A stretch of DNA of 49,718 bases from CAYLMG01 sp964464635 (GTDB taxonomy: Bacteria > Planctomycetota > Phycisphaerae > Sedimentisphaerales > Anaerobacaceae): positions 1 to 49,718 of the forward strand of contig CAYXGT010000007.1 of the NCBI GenBank assembly GCA_964464635.1. The letters are read 5' to 3'. The notes under the pieces were generated by a model, which made no database searches, had not been told where the DNA came from, and was given only the letters and a program-made list of their open reading frames with translations. A program made the position numbers and the translations under genes. This document shows positions 33,601 through 42,300 of the stretch, in pieces (position 1 is the first letter of the stretch; every line of letters starts with the position of its first letter).

Positions 33601-35943
33601 GCTCCTGAGGGTAATGGCATAACCTCTAAAACTGATATCCCTGTTACCTTCTCCGGTATATAAGCCGTCAGAGACGGTTACAATGTCACCATCCCATACA
33701 CTATCTATAGCCTCCTGAATTGTATTAAAATCTGCCGGTACAAAGACCTCCATCACCGGTAAAGTGGTAAAAGAAAAACAATTCGCGTCATTATCGTCGC
33801 GCGTGCTGTTGCCGGCGATATCATTAACATCTACTACAAAATAATACTGCATTTCATATTCAAGGCCGTTTATTCTCACCGCATGGGCAGTGCTCAATTT
33901 TGCATTGTCATCCGCTGTCATATCAGGCCCGCCGCAAGCCAGGCCGTATTTCACACCTGCTGTTGTCTGCTCATCTGTTTCGAACTCGATAATCACCCCG
34001 CCTGAACCAATCCGTGTCACATTAACATCCGTAACAACGGGCGCTATACAGTCGGAGATGGCTGTATCAGTGGCGGTCGCAGGATTACCGGTACCATCAT
34101 TAACATCGAAGTATATTGCACCAAAAACATCCGTATCTGATAACTGTAAAATCCCGTCGCCTAAATTGGGCTCACCGGCAGCGGGCCAGATTGAGCCGGA
34201 AAAAGCCCCCGGCTTTTCAGGTTCTTCAAGAAGATTAACTGTTTCATAATCACCGGAATCAGTAACAATGCTGACTATACGAGACCCTGTATATGCAAGG
34301 TCATAATCGCCTAACCTTACTTTGATTTCGCTCCCGCAGGAATATATACTGCTGTCAAAGCATATTCGTCCCTCTGAAGGCCGGGCGCTATTCAAGGCAT
34401 TGAAAATGTTAATCCTTCTATCACTTAAACATATCCCATCATCAATTTCGTCGCCGGTGTACACAATCAGCTCGTACACATCATCAACCGACAGTGTAGG
34501 ATTTGCCGACAGCAGAAGTGCGCATGCCCCCGCAACATAGGGACAGGCCATTGACGAGCCTGAAGCGATGGAGGTGAAATCATTGTAACGCGTTCCGGTA
34601 TAGCAATCTACAGGCCTCAAAGACAAAATATCAACACCCGGTGCTGCAACATCCACTAAATCACCATAACTGGAAAAAGGTGCCTTTTGGTCATTTGAAT
34701 TGGTAGCGGCGACAGAAATGACATTTTCACACGCGGCCGGATATAAAATTATATCCGAATTATCATTACCAGCCGCCGCAACTACAATCACACCCTGGCT
34801 GTTCGCATAGTCGATAGCATCTCGCAAGGTTTGCGACGCATAGTCATCTCCCCAGCTATTTGATATAACCTCCGCGCCGTTTTCGACGGCGTAATAAAAG
34901 GCTGTCACAGCGTCCTCAATATCCCCGTAACCATACCTATCGAGAAACTTAAGCGACATTATTTTTCCATTCCAGCAGATGCCTGCAATATCCAGGCCGT
35001 TGTTCGGCTCTGCCGCAATTATTCCTGCGCAATGAGTGCCATGTCCGTGATCGTCGTCAGGGTCACCGTCATCATTGTAAAAATCGTATCCGTATATATC
35101 ATCGATATAGCCATTGTCATCGTCGTCCACTCCTGTGCTGCCGTTTAACTCAGCCTCGTTAACCCACCTGCTGTTCTGCAGGTCCCTGTGGTCGTAATAA
35201 ACTCCCGTATCAACCACGGCAATAATAATATCCGACAGGCCGGTGCTCACACTCCAGGCCTGCGGAGCATCGATATCACAGTCCGGCGTTCCCGGCGGAT
35301 GGTTATACGAGTAGCTTTCAGGATACATCTGGCCGGTGTTATCCAAAGGCCATTGCACCGGGAAAAGCGGGTCATCGGGAATAACGTTAATTGATACAAT
35401 ATAATTCAGCTCTGCGTACTCGATGTCGGGGTCCTGGTTGTATTCCGCCAATAAGTCTTCGAGTGACTGGCCGTTTTCCAACTCAACCTCGAGTTTATAT
35501 ATCCCGTCAAGGTTAACAGCCTTTGTTTGCAATTTTGCCCGCTTCAGCCTTCGAAGCCGCCTTTGCTGCAATATGCTCAATCGCCCGGTTTGCCTTATCC
35601 GCAAAGCCTCTAACCGCCGGCAATTCTGCTCAAATTCAGGAAAGAGCCCCTTAATCTTTTTAATCCTGAGCCTGTCCTTTCTTTGCTCAAAAAAGCTGCT
35701 CAATCGAATCTGGTCAGGCCTTGCTCCGGCGAGCAATTCTCCCTTAAGCCGGTTTGCCGCTGGTTCTCTGAATTTGACGAGCAACTCATTCGGAACGTAT
35801 TTATCCGGCGATAAACAAGATGTGCCTTGTGTAATACTAACTGATGAGTCCAAATGCTTAAGCTCTTTCGTTCCGCCCGCCCCGAGCAGAGTACAACTGA
35901 TGCACAATGCGAAAAATACCTTCACCACCCGCCTGCCTGCCAT
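30616..35943 (-). CDS. Giant secreted subtilase with beta-helix repeats and dockerin-like C-terminus
   Basis: The protein has 1775 residues. Signal peptide about 1-24; propeptide-like region about 45-190 (YVPNELLVKFRE). S8 peptidase domain about 195-515 with the triad Asp245 (AVVDTG), His301 (HGHGTHCAG) and Ser464 (SGSSMACP), all intact. Fibronectin-like stretch about 520-740. First right-handed beta-helix about 745-1090 (repeats like NCxFxxNxAxxxGGAIxN). Calx-beta-like domain about 1145-1245. Second beta-helix about 1255-1650, containing an NDV/NDI tandem run. Dockerin-like repeats at the end (ADFNIDGIVNVIDFSRIAELWL and DISRDGKINPADL). Probably an exported, calcium-dependent protease with polysaccharide- or surface-binding repeats. 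It could be a type II secretion substrate, though nothing proves it. Only a weak ribosome site precedes the ATG. Confidence 0.88.
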   Translation of the reverse strand: MAGRRVVKVFFALCISCTLLGAGGTKELKHLDSSVSITQGTSCLSPDKYVPNELLVKFREPAANRLKGELLAGARPDQIRLSSFFEQRKDRLRIKKIKGLFPEFEQNCRRLEALRIRQTGRLSILQQRRLRRLKRAKLQTKAVNLDGIYKLEVELENGQSLEDLLAEYNQDPDIEYAELNYIVSINVIPDDPLFPVQWPLDNTGQMYPESYSYNHPPGTPDCDIDAPQAWSVSTGLSDIIIAVVDTGVYYDHRDLQNSRWVNEAELNGSTGVDDDDNGYIDDIYGYDFYNDDGDPDDDHGHGTHCAGIIAAEPNNGLDIAGICWNGKIMSLKFLDRYGYGDIEDAVTAFYYAVENGAEVISNSWGDDYASQTLRDAIDYANSQGVIVVAAAGNDNSDIILYPAACENVISVAATNSNDQKAPFSSYGDLVDVAAPGVDILSLRPVDCYTGTRYNDFTSIASGSSMACPYVAGACALLLSANPTLSVDDVYELIVYTGDEIDDGICLSDRRINIFNALNSARPSEGRICFDSSIYSCGSEIKVRLGDYDLAYTGSRIVSIVTDSGDYETVNLLEEPEKPGAFSGSIWPAAGEPNLGDGILQLSDTDVFGAIYFDVNDGTGNPATATDTAISDCIAPVVTDVNVTRIGSGGVIIEFETDEQTTAGVKYGLACGGPDMTADDNAKLSTAHAVRINGLEYEMQYYFVVDVNDIAGNSTRDDNDANCFSFTTLPVMEVFVPADFNTIQEAIDSVWDGDIVTVSDGLYTGEGNRDISFRGYAITLRSENGPENCGIGCQGDSTHYRRAFYFRNGENQNSVLDGFTITNGYAQYEGGAIKCDNSSPKIKNCNFQSNSAISFGGAVFNVNNSRTILQNCIFRENEIRPGGWYGYGGAAVANVYDSDCVLNECSFINNNSGKCGGAVYNLYSDTELTNCSFIGNVCIYHGGAIYNNQSNSIVVNCLFNDNIANTECGGAIYNRNGDLEVINSTLTANEADCRSGGIAGLGYNLVAVKNSIIWANSVNGVQDMNAQVNAATLDVNYCCIQSLDEQLLGEHNLNIDPLFIDSNGLDNIQGTEDDNLRLSAFSPCLDAGDNTAVPFSVVTDLDGDERFIDEVYIDDTGCCEPPVVDMGAYEGPKQCFLVASDTITIPEGDTAEFTVALAARPQGQLDVTVAFESGDPDITIETGGLLIFDPCNFYQPQTVSLAAAQDGDYSDGQAVLVISAAEIAPVTIQVYEDDHTEIPSAIYVDANATGANSGSSWPHAFTDFQQALSFAAEHSEIVRQIHIAEGTYRPAGPGGAQGQAFDLLNNLAVYGGFPTGGAGMEGRDYQNYLTILSGDLNGDDEPNFVNIEDNSDNVVNGGLTDSSAVLDGLFITAAANGAMNNNAGSPTVRNCCFCNNNAVQGAGMYNSAASPQVINCVFKDNNADSGAGMYNCFSSTPALIDCTFEDNNAVTGAGLVNDASSPVLENCVFLGNTATDSGAALLNLDGSSPLITGCRFSQNSSGLNGGAVFNEQTSEPVFVNCIFSGNSASSGGAMANDGSTAEPVITNCTFFANSAETFGGGILNTSGSTSILTSCILWKNTGVNDFNDVNDVNDVNDINDVNDVNDINDVNESSQIYGGHPVINFSCVQNWSGSLGGFGNIGDEPLFAGPNDGDFHLKSKTGRWDPNILGWLTDDVNSPCIDAGDPNADWTDELWPNGKRINMGAFGGTLQASLSASNAGNPADFNIDGIVNVIDFSRIAELWLEEGILLHEDISRDGKINPADLELFLNNWLWEE
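31113..31203 (-). repeat. In-frame 9-base tandem repeat in the subtilase gene
   Basis: About ten copies of a 9-base unit (GTTGACGTC and one-base variants on the plus strand) encode Asn-Asp-Val or Asn-Asp-Ile units inside a beta-helix loop. Because the unit is a multiple of three, copy changes keep the frame. Confidence 0.85.
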
Positions 35944-36278
35944 TAACTGCCCCTAACAGTGAAAACCTAAAACTTCTCTGTTGTATTCAAAACCTGCATT
36001 ATACACCAAAAAACCTTATTAGGCAAGTAAATTCTGTCACCTTCAGCTCATTTAGTCGATGCTGCAAGTGAATATGACATCATCACTTAACTCAGCACAG
36101 GCTGCAAAAAAACCAAACAAGAAAATAAAAAAGTTTGGCTATTTCTTTATAGGACTGAAACATTATCCGTGATTACAAAATTTACACGGGCATTTGCAGG
36201 GTTTACAGGCTGATATTTTTCGTTTAAAACAAAAAATCGAAGGTATGGTATAATTAAATTACAAGTAACAAATCGGCT

Positions 36279-36307
36279 TTGAAAATCTCATCGCTTTGAG
36301 TTATAAT
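36279..36307 (+). promoter_or_regulatory. Putative sigma70-type promoter of the amr operon
   Basis: TTGAAA (36279-36284) and perfect TATAAT (36302-36307) with 17 bases between. The predicted start near 36314 gives a leader of about 210 bases that includes the palindromic element. Confidence 0.6.
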
Positions 36308-36337
36308 GATGCTTTGTATAAAAGAAACTTGTTAGGC

Positions 36338-36429
36338 TGTCTTTCCGCACGACTCGACTGAGCTCGCCGGAGTCCTGATGGGGAATTTAAGCCTTCAACA
36401 AATGGATTCCCGCTTTCGCGGGAATGACA
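36338..36429 (+). repeat. Palindromic mobile-type element, copy 1 (upstream of amrS)
   Basis: Begins TGTCTTTCCGCAC and ends GCGGGAATGACA, so its ends are near-inverted repeats. It contains an internal hairpin TTCCCGC/GCGGGAA with a TTTC loop (36407-36424) and a GACTC...GAGTC hairpin. A shorter relative is at 43341-43407. Confidence 0.65.
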
Positions 36430-36524
36430 ATAAAAGTGTTTTCTGCAAAGCATAATAATATTAAAAAACAAACGGGCAGCACCACAGAGCGCATTTATAA
36501 AAGCAGCTTACAGGAATAGCCAAA

Positions 36525-37496
36525 ATGAAGGTCCAGTGCGAATTGTGTCCGAAAAGCTGTATTATCGAGCCGGGCCAGAGCGGTGATTGCCGGGTCAGAA
36601 TAAATATCGACGGGGTCCTGCATACGGTTGTCTATGGTTTCCCCTGCGCAACACACATCGACCCCGTGGAAAAGAAACCGCTTTTTCATTTTCTGCCGGG
36701 CACAAACATTTTTTCCCTTGCGACTGTCGGTTGTAATTTGCACTGCAAAAATTGCCAGAACTGGGAGATATCACAGTGTAATCCGGAAGACAGCACAGCC
36801 TCTATGCTCGGTCCCGAAAGGATTATCGAGCTTGCCGGCCGATATCGCTGCCCTTCGGTGGCATATACTTATACCGACCCGGTCGTCTATTACGAATATA
36901 CACTCGAAACCGCAAAGCTCGCAAAAAAGAGAAACATGCGCAACGTCCTTGTAACAGCCGGTTACATTAATGAAGAACCGTGGCGGCGGCTGTTGGAATA
37001 CGTCGATGCAGCTAATATTGACCTCAAAGGAATTACCGACGACTTTTACCGCCGCGTGTGTTCAGCGACATTAAAACCCGTACAAAATGCTCTTGTAGTA
37101 GCCAAGACCAGCGGCATACTCGTTGAGGTGACAAACCTTGTAATACCCACCCTGAATGATAAGCCGGAAGAGATAAGGCAGCTCGCCCGCTGGGTCAAAG
37201 AAAATCTCGGCAGTGATACTCCTCTGCACTTTTCCGGCTTCTACCCCCGATATCAGATGGTCCATCTTCCGCAAACTTCACTTAATACACTTGAGATGGC
37301 CCGGGATATCGCGAAAGAAGAAGGCCTGGAATACGTTTATATAGGCAATGTAAACAGTAAAGAAGGCGAAAATACATATTGTCCCGGCTGCGGCAGGCTG
37401 CTGATTGAGCGTAATATATACAGGATTCTGCGCAACGAGATTAAAGACGGGGCTTGTCCTGCCTGCGGCAGGAAGATAAATGGAGTATGGAAATGA
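36525..37496 (+). CDS. amrS: AmmeMemoRadiSam system radical SAM enzyme
   Basis: The 323-residue protein is related to PflA-like activases. The radical SAM cluster is CNLHCKNC (Cys70, Cys74, Cys77) followed by QNWEIS. N-terminal CELCPKSCIIEPGQSGDCRVR is typical of AmrS. A C-terminal four-cysteine zinc-ribbon-like part (YCPGCGRLL and CPACGRKI) follows the barrel. Such enzymes occur with AMMECR1 and MEMO1 homologues in bacteria and archaea; the reaction is unknown. AGGA is about 10 bases before the ATG. The stop codon overlaps the next start (ATGA). Confidence 0.93.
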   Translation: MKVQCELCPKSCIIEPGQSGDCRVRINIDGVLHTVVYGFPCATHIDPVEKKPLFHFLPGTNIFSLATVGCNLHCKNCQNWEISQCNPEDSTASMLGPERIIELAGRYRCPSVAYTYTDPVVYYEYTLETAKLAKKRNMRNVLVTAGYINEEPWRRLLEYVDAANIDLKGITDDFYRRVCSATLKPVQNALVVAKTSGILVEVTNLVIPTLNDKPEEIRQLARWVKENLGSDTPLHFSGFYPRYQMVHLPQTSLNTLEMARDIAKEEGLEYVYIGNVNSKEGENTYCPGCGRLLIERNIYRILRNEIKDGACPACGRKINGVWK

Positions 37497-37675
37497 CACG
37501 CAGAACGTTTTTTGCCAAATTGATGAAAACTACAGCAGCAATAATTGCAGGTAGCTGGCTGGTTGTCAAAAAGGCCTCACCGAGAAAATTCATCACTGCT
37601 CTCAAATCCAGCAGGTACCCGGGAAGGATAAAAAAAATATCGAATATCGAAAAAGTGAGCAAATGGAGCGGCTAA
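37493..37675 (+). CDS. Small twin-arginine membrane or exported protein
   Basis: The 60-residue protein begins MTRRTFFAKLMKTTAAIIAGSWLVV, which has a twin-arginine pair before FF and a hydrophobic core, resembling a Tat signal or a membrane anchor. The rest is basic (KKASPRKFITALKSSRYPGRIKKI). GGAG lies 7 bases before the ATG, which overlaps the amrS stop by four bases. The next gene starts 2 bases after its stop. No family recognised; its conserved coupling with both neighbours suggests it is real. Confidence 0.7.
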   Translation: MTRRTFFAKLMKTTAAIIAGSWLVVKKASPRKFITALKSSRYPGRIKKISNIEKVSKWSG

Positions 37676-37677
37676 TT

Positions 37678-39300
37678 ATGAACAAGACATTAAGAACAAT
37701 AAAACCCGGCTGTCGGCTTTTTATGGTGCTTGTGTTTACAGCCTGTTTTGCGATGGCTTTCTGTGAGGGGTGTAAAAAGGAAAACTCACCAGCAGTTAAA
37801 GCAGAAACATCGCAAACCAATGAAACAGAACTGATGGAAGAGCAAAAAACTGAAGAGCCCGAAAAAGTTGTCATCAAATCCGAAATTGCAGGCCCGTGGT
37901 ATCCGGACGACGCCAAAATTTTAATAGAGCAAATCGGGCAGATTTTCCAAAAAGCTGAAGCGAAGCCTAAAGACAACGTGATTGCACTAATCCTTCCGCA
38001 TGCGGGATATCAATATTCAGGGCAGACGGCAGCGGCGGCTCTCAAAACAACAAACAGAGAGTATAAAAGAATAATCGTCATAGGCCCCAGCCACCGGACA
38101 CCAATAGGGGGAATGCTAAGCGTGCCGAAGGGGACACATTATCAAACACCACTCGGGCAAACGCCTCTCGATGTTGAATTTATAAATAAGCTACTCGAAT
38201 ACCCGATATTTCAAAATGTACAAATGGCGCACGGAAACCAATTCGAAAACGCGGTACAGATAGAGATTCCGCTGCTGCAATATAAATATCAAAACTTCAG
38301 GCTTGTACCGATTCTGACAGGCCAGTGTTCAGAAAAAACAATCGAAAAGGCCGCTTCCATCCTGAAAGCAATGACCGACGAAGATACTCTCGTAATAGCA
38401 AGCTCCGACTTTACACATTACGGGCGGTCATTCGGCTACGTACCATTCACGCAAGATGTGCCGGAAAATCTCAAGAAGCTCGATATGGGAGCCTTCGAGT
38501 ATATCGCAAAGCTCGACTGTAAAGGCTTTCTCGAATATAAAAACAAAACCGGAGCGACGATATGCGGGGCAGTGCCGATTGCCATACTGCTCGATATGCT
38601 GAATAAAGATACAAAAGCCGAGCTCGTCAAATATACAACCTCGGGCCAATTAACGGGAGATTTCAGCCATTCGGTAAGTTATCTTTCGGCTGCATTCAGC
38701 GGCAAATGGAAGAGCGGGCCGGAGATTGAGCCTACGACGACTGAAGACAAACTCAGCGAGGATGAAAAAGAAATACTTTTAGCCCTGGCACGAAAGACTA
38801 TAGTTTATTATCTCGAAAACAAAAAGATACCCGAGCCAGCGGATTTGGGTATCACAATAACAGAGCCTTTGAAGGAGGAGCGTGCGGCATTTGTAACGTT
38901 AAACAAGAACTCAATGCTGCGAGGCTGTATCGGTGACATCTTCCCAAGGCAGAGTTTATATCAATCGGTTATCTCTAACGCAATCAACGCTGCCGTACGA
39001 GATTGGCGATTCACTCCGGTCAGGTTATCAGAATTTAATGACATTACGATTGAAATTTCGGCTTTGACAGTACCCAGACCGGTCGCGTCGGCAGATGATA
39101 TCAGAATCGGCACAGACGGAGTTGTGCTCAGCAAGAACGGCAGGAGTGCGGTCTTTCTGCCCCAGGTTGCACCCGAACAGGGCTGGGGACTGCAGGAAAC
39201 ACTGAGCCAACTGTCACTCAAAGCAGGATTGGGGGCCGACGCCTGGAAGGAAGGCGCAGAATTCCTGGTATTTCAGGCTGAAGTTTTCGGTGAAGAATAA
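37678..39300 (+). CDS. Exported MEMO1-AMMECR1 fusion (AmmeMemoRadiSam B + A)
   Basis: The protein has 540 residues from ATG 37678, which has GGAG 9 bases upstream; the frame extends a little further back. A hydrophobic N-terminus (about 9-30, LFMVLVFTACFAMAFC) followed by Glu/Thr-rich linker indicates export. MEMO domain (about 72-345): LPHAGYQYSG, GPSHRTP, ASSDFTHYG and GATICGAVPI, so His-His-Cys residues matching the metal-site-like cleft of human MEMO1 are present. AMMECR1 domain (about 362-535) with the invariant LRGCIGD. MEMO/AMMECR1 proteins are usually cytosolic; here both are fused behind a signal. The last stop overlaps the next start (TAATG). Confidence 0.9.
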   Translation: MNKTLRTIKPGCRLFMVLVFTACFAMAFCEGCKKENSPAVKAETSQTNETELMEEQKTEEPEKVVIKSEIAGPWYPDDAKILIEQIGQIFQKAEAKPKDNVIALILPHAGYQYSGQTAAAALKTTNREYKRIIVIGPSHRTPIGGMLSVPKGTHYQTPLGQTPLDVEFINKLLEYPIFQNVQMAHGNQFENAVQIEIPLLQYKYQNFRLVPILTGQCSEKTIEKAASILKAMTDEDTLVIASSDFTHYGRSFGYVPFTQDVPENLKKLDMGAFEYIAKLDCKGFLEYKNKTGATICGAVPIAILLDMLNKDTKAELVKYTTSGQLTGDFSHSVSYLSAAFSGKWKSGPEIEPTTTEDKLSEDEKEILLALARKTIVYYLENKKIPEPADLGITITEPLKEERAAFVTLNKNSMLRGCIGDIFPRQSLYQSVISNAINAAVRDWRFTPVRLSEFNDITIEISALTVPRPVASADDIRIGTDGVVLSKNGRSAVFLPQVAPEQGWGLQETLSQLSLKAGLGADAWKEGAEFLVFQAEVFGEE

Positions 39301-42300
39301 TGAAATTTGCCCGCAGATTTCTTATTTTCAGTTACGGTCTTTTTACCATCGCCGCACAAACACTGCTCTTTCGCGAATTTTTAACCAGCTTCGAGGGTAA
39401 TGACATCAGTGTCGGAATATTTTTTGCATCGTGGTTCTTATGGGTCGGGCTGTCGGCGATTGTAGTTTACAGGCTCAGAGCCTTCACTGAAATCCTCGTG
39501 AACAGAATCGAATTTTTGTTACTGTGTTATCTGCCGGCATTTATCCTTCAATCGGTATTGATTATACAGGCACGCCAGATAGCAGGTGCTGAACATTTCG
39601 CATTACTGCCGATGCGCACGATTGTGCTTCTCTCAATAATCGTCAACGCACCGGTAAGCATTATCACGGGTATTTTATTCCCCACGGCTTGTCGCTGGGT
39701 CCGCCAGGAAGAGGAGATGGCTGTCTCACGAGTATATATCCTCGAAGCTGCAGGCAGCTTTGCCGGCGGGCTGGGGACAACATTACTTTTAGCTTTCGGT
39801 GCAGGTTCTGTAAGGCTCTCCCTTATTATCGCATTTATCGTCGCGCTTTCGGCAGCTTTGGTTAAGCTCGCCAAAATAAAAGAGCAGCTTCCGCATACAA
39901 GCGAATCCCAAAGATTCAAACATTTATGGATTTGCCGTTTCGCCGCTCAGATGCTTGTATTTTCTCTGCCGGTACTTTTGATTCTGGGCCTGGTTAATGG
40001 TATCGACCAGAATATCAGCCGACATATCCGCTCATTAAAATGGACTCTGCCGGTATCAAAAAAAGAGCCGGTCGGTTCCTTCTATACCGCCCAGGCAGAA
40101 TATCTTTACGGCAGTTACGGCGGCCAATGGATAGTGTATCGACAGGGCAGCTTTATAGAATCGCTGCCGGAGCAAAGCAACACCGGCAAAACAGCAGCTA
40201 TCGCCCTATGCCAGAGACCAGACGCTGAAAAAATCCTGGTTGTCGGCTCGGGGTTAGACCTCTGCCAGCAATTTCTCAAGCTCGAACATATTGAAAAAGT
40301 AACGTGGGCAAACAATGATAATGAGTACATCGGAAAACTTAACAAAGTTTTACCAAATGAGCTTAGGGTAACCGATGAAAGACTTGAACCGATTTTCAGT
40401 GACATTCGTAGTTTTCTTACATCTAATAAGCAGGCTTACGATATCATAATTGTCAATCTGCCGAACGCTACAAGCTCGTCACTGAACAGATATTTCACAT
40501 ACCAGTTCTACCAGCAGGTCAAAGGGTCGCTGAGAGCAGACGGTGTTTTTACGATTCGCATCGCCGGCGGTGAAAATATTTTAGGTACAGAGCTCGTCAG
40601 CCTTGGCGCATCAACGAAATTTACCCTGCAAAAAGTATTCTCCAATCTCGAGCTTGTACCGGGGGAAGATACGTGGTTTATAGCATCCGATGCCGAAGAT
40701 ATAACCGGCAATCCCGGCACGTTAAAGGACAGACTCTCGAAGATACCTGGTGCCTCTGAAATTCTGCCGCCTGATGCGTTGTTTTCGCTTTATCTGCCGG
40801 AGCGGGCAGAAAAGGCAATGACAGCTTACGATAATACCGACTTACCGCAGCAGCTCCTGATTAACCAGGATTCGAGACCGCTGACACATTTATATAATCT
40901 GCTGCTCACAGCAAAACAGTCAGGCGCGACAGTAACAAAATTTGTCAGGCACCTTGCCCTGGCCGGCCCCCTGGTCTTTTTCGTTCCAATCTTTATTTTG
41001 ATGGCGCTGCGGGCTTTATATCTTCTCAGTGCCCGCGGGAAAAATGAGATTCAAAAACAACACAAACCAAGTTTCGACAGCACATTTCTTGCATTCAGTT
41101 CAGGTCTATTGGGAATTGGAGTTGTCATCGTCCTGATGTACCTTTATCAAACCAGGTTCGGCTCGCTGTATCTGCACATCGGCGTTATCTCTTCTGTTTT
41201 TATGCTCGGGATGACTACCGGCGCTGCGTCAGCCAGAAGGCTGCTGTCAAAGGCCAAAACAAACAAGCTGGAATCAATATTAATTGCTGTTATATCCATT
41301 CACACACTGCTTCTGGCTGCAATCGCCTACTGGCCTTTCTCGCAGTACAGATTTGGACCTAATTCTGCAAGCAGCATATTCGAGCCGATGCACCTGATTT
41401 TCGCAGCAGCATTTTTGCTTTGCGGTCTCTGCGCCGGATGTTATTTTCCCATCGCAGCAAGAAAACTTGCCGATGCGGATTTCGAGACCGGCCAGGCCGG
41501 CAGTAAGCTCGAAACCGCCGACCATCTCGGAGCCTGTGCGGGAGGACTGCTTACAAGTCTGCTGCTTGTACCCGTACTCGGAACTAAACCGGCGGTGTTT
41601 GTTTTCATCCTGCTTTTGCTGGCTAATATTCCTGCTGCTGTTATGAAGTTATATAAGCCGGAAATAATTTATAGGCGGGCTAAAACTGCAAACCTTCCGC
41701 TAACAATCGGCTACTTTTTATTCGGTATCGGGATATCTGTTGTTATATGCTCGAACATTATCTCAACGAAAGGTATATCAACAAAGACCTTCCAACAATA
41801 CCAGGCACACTTTTTGGCAGAACAATTACAAGTCAAACCAATGTCGAAAACCATCGATGATATAACTATTGACTACTTTATTATTTATGAAAGCACAGAT
41901 AAGCTTAAAGGTTACATTTTCAACTCCGGCCAATTGGCTGACGAAGTTCAAGGCTATGGCGGCAGGATAAACCTCGCTGTTTATACCGATACAACCGGAA
42001 AGCTGATTGACTTTCAAATCCTCGGCTCTAACGAGACGCCGCGATATCTCGAGCGCGTTATGACCAATAAGAAGCTTCTTAAGGGCCGAGGATTGCTTGC
42101 CGCTGAGCCTTTTGCAGGTATAAACTCTGTAACAGGTGCCACCATCAGTTACAAGGCTATAACTTCGGCACTGCAATTATCAACGAATAGATTCTTCGAT
42201 AAGGTTGTCGCCAAAGAGGTGCAAACTGCCGGCAAAGAAAAAACCGGTCGGCTTGCTTATGACAAGGCAGGTATATATCTTATCATTGCATTTATTCTCA

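Larger units (their letters stand above)
35944..36524. other. Intergenic region with promoter and palindromic repeat
   Basis: About 580 bases between the divergent subtilase and amrS genes. It holds the amr promoter (36279-36307) and a 92-base palindromic element (36338-36429) that would lie in the amrS leader RNA. The part from 35944 to 36278 is AT-rich and I see nothing else in it. Confidence 0.6.

Noticed and set aside
39300..40800. Functional spermidine synthase
   Set aside because: The Rossmann part lacks the acidic residues used for substrate binding and catalysis (Asn in their place), so only the fold is claimed.
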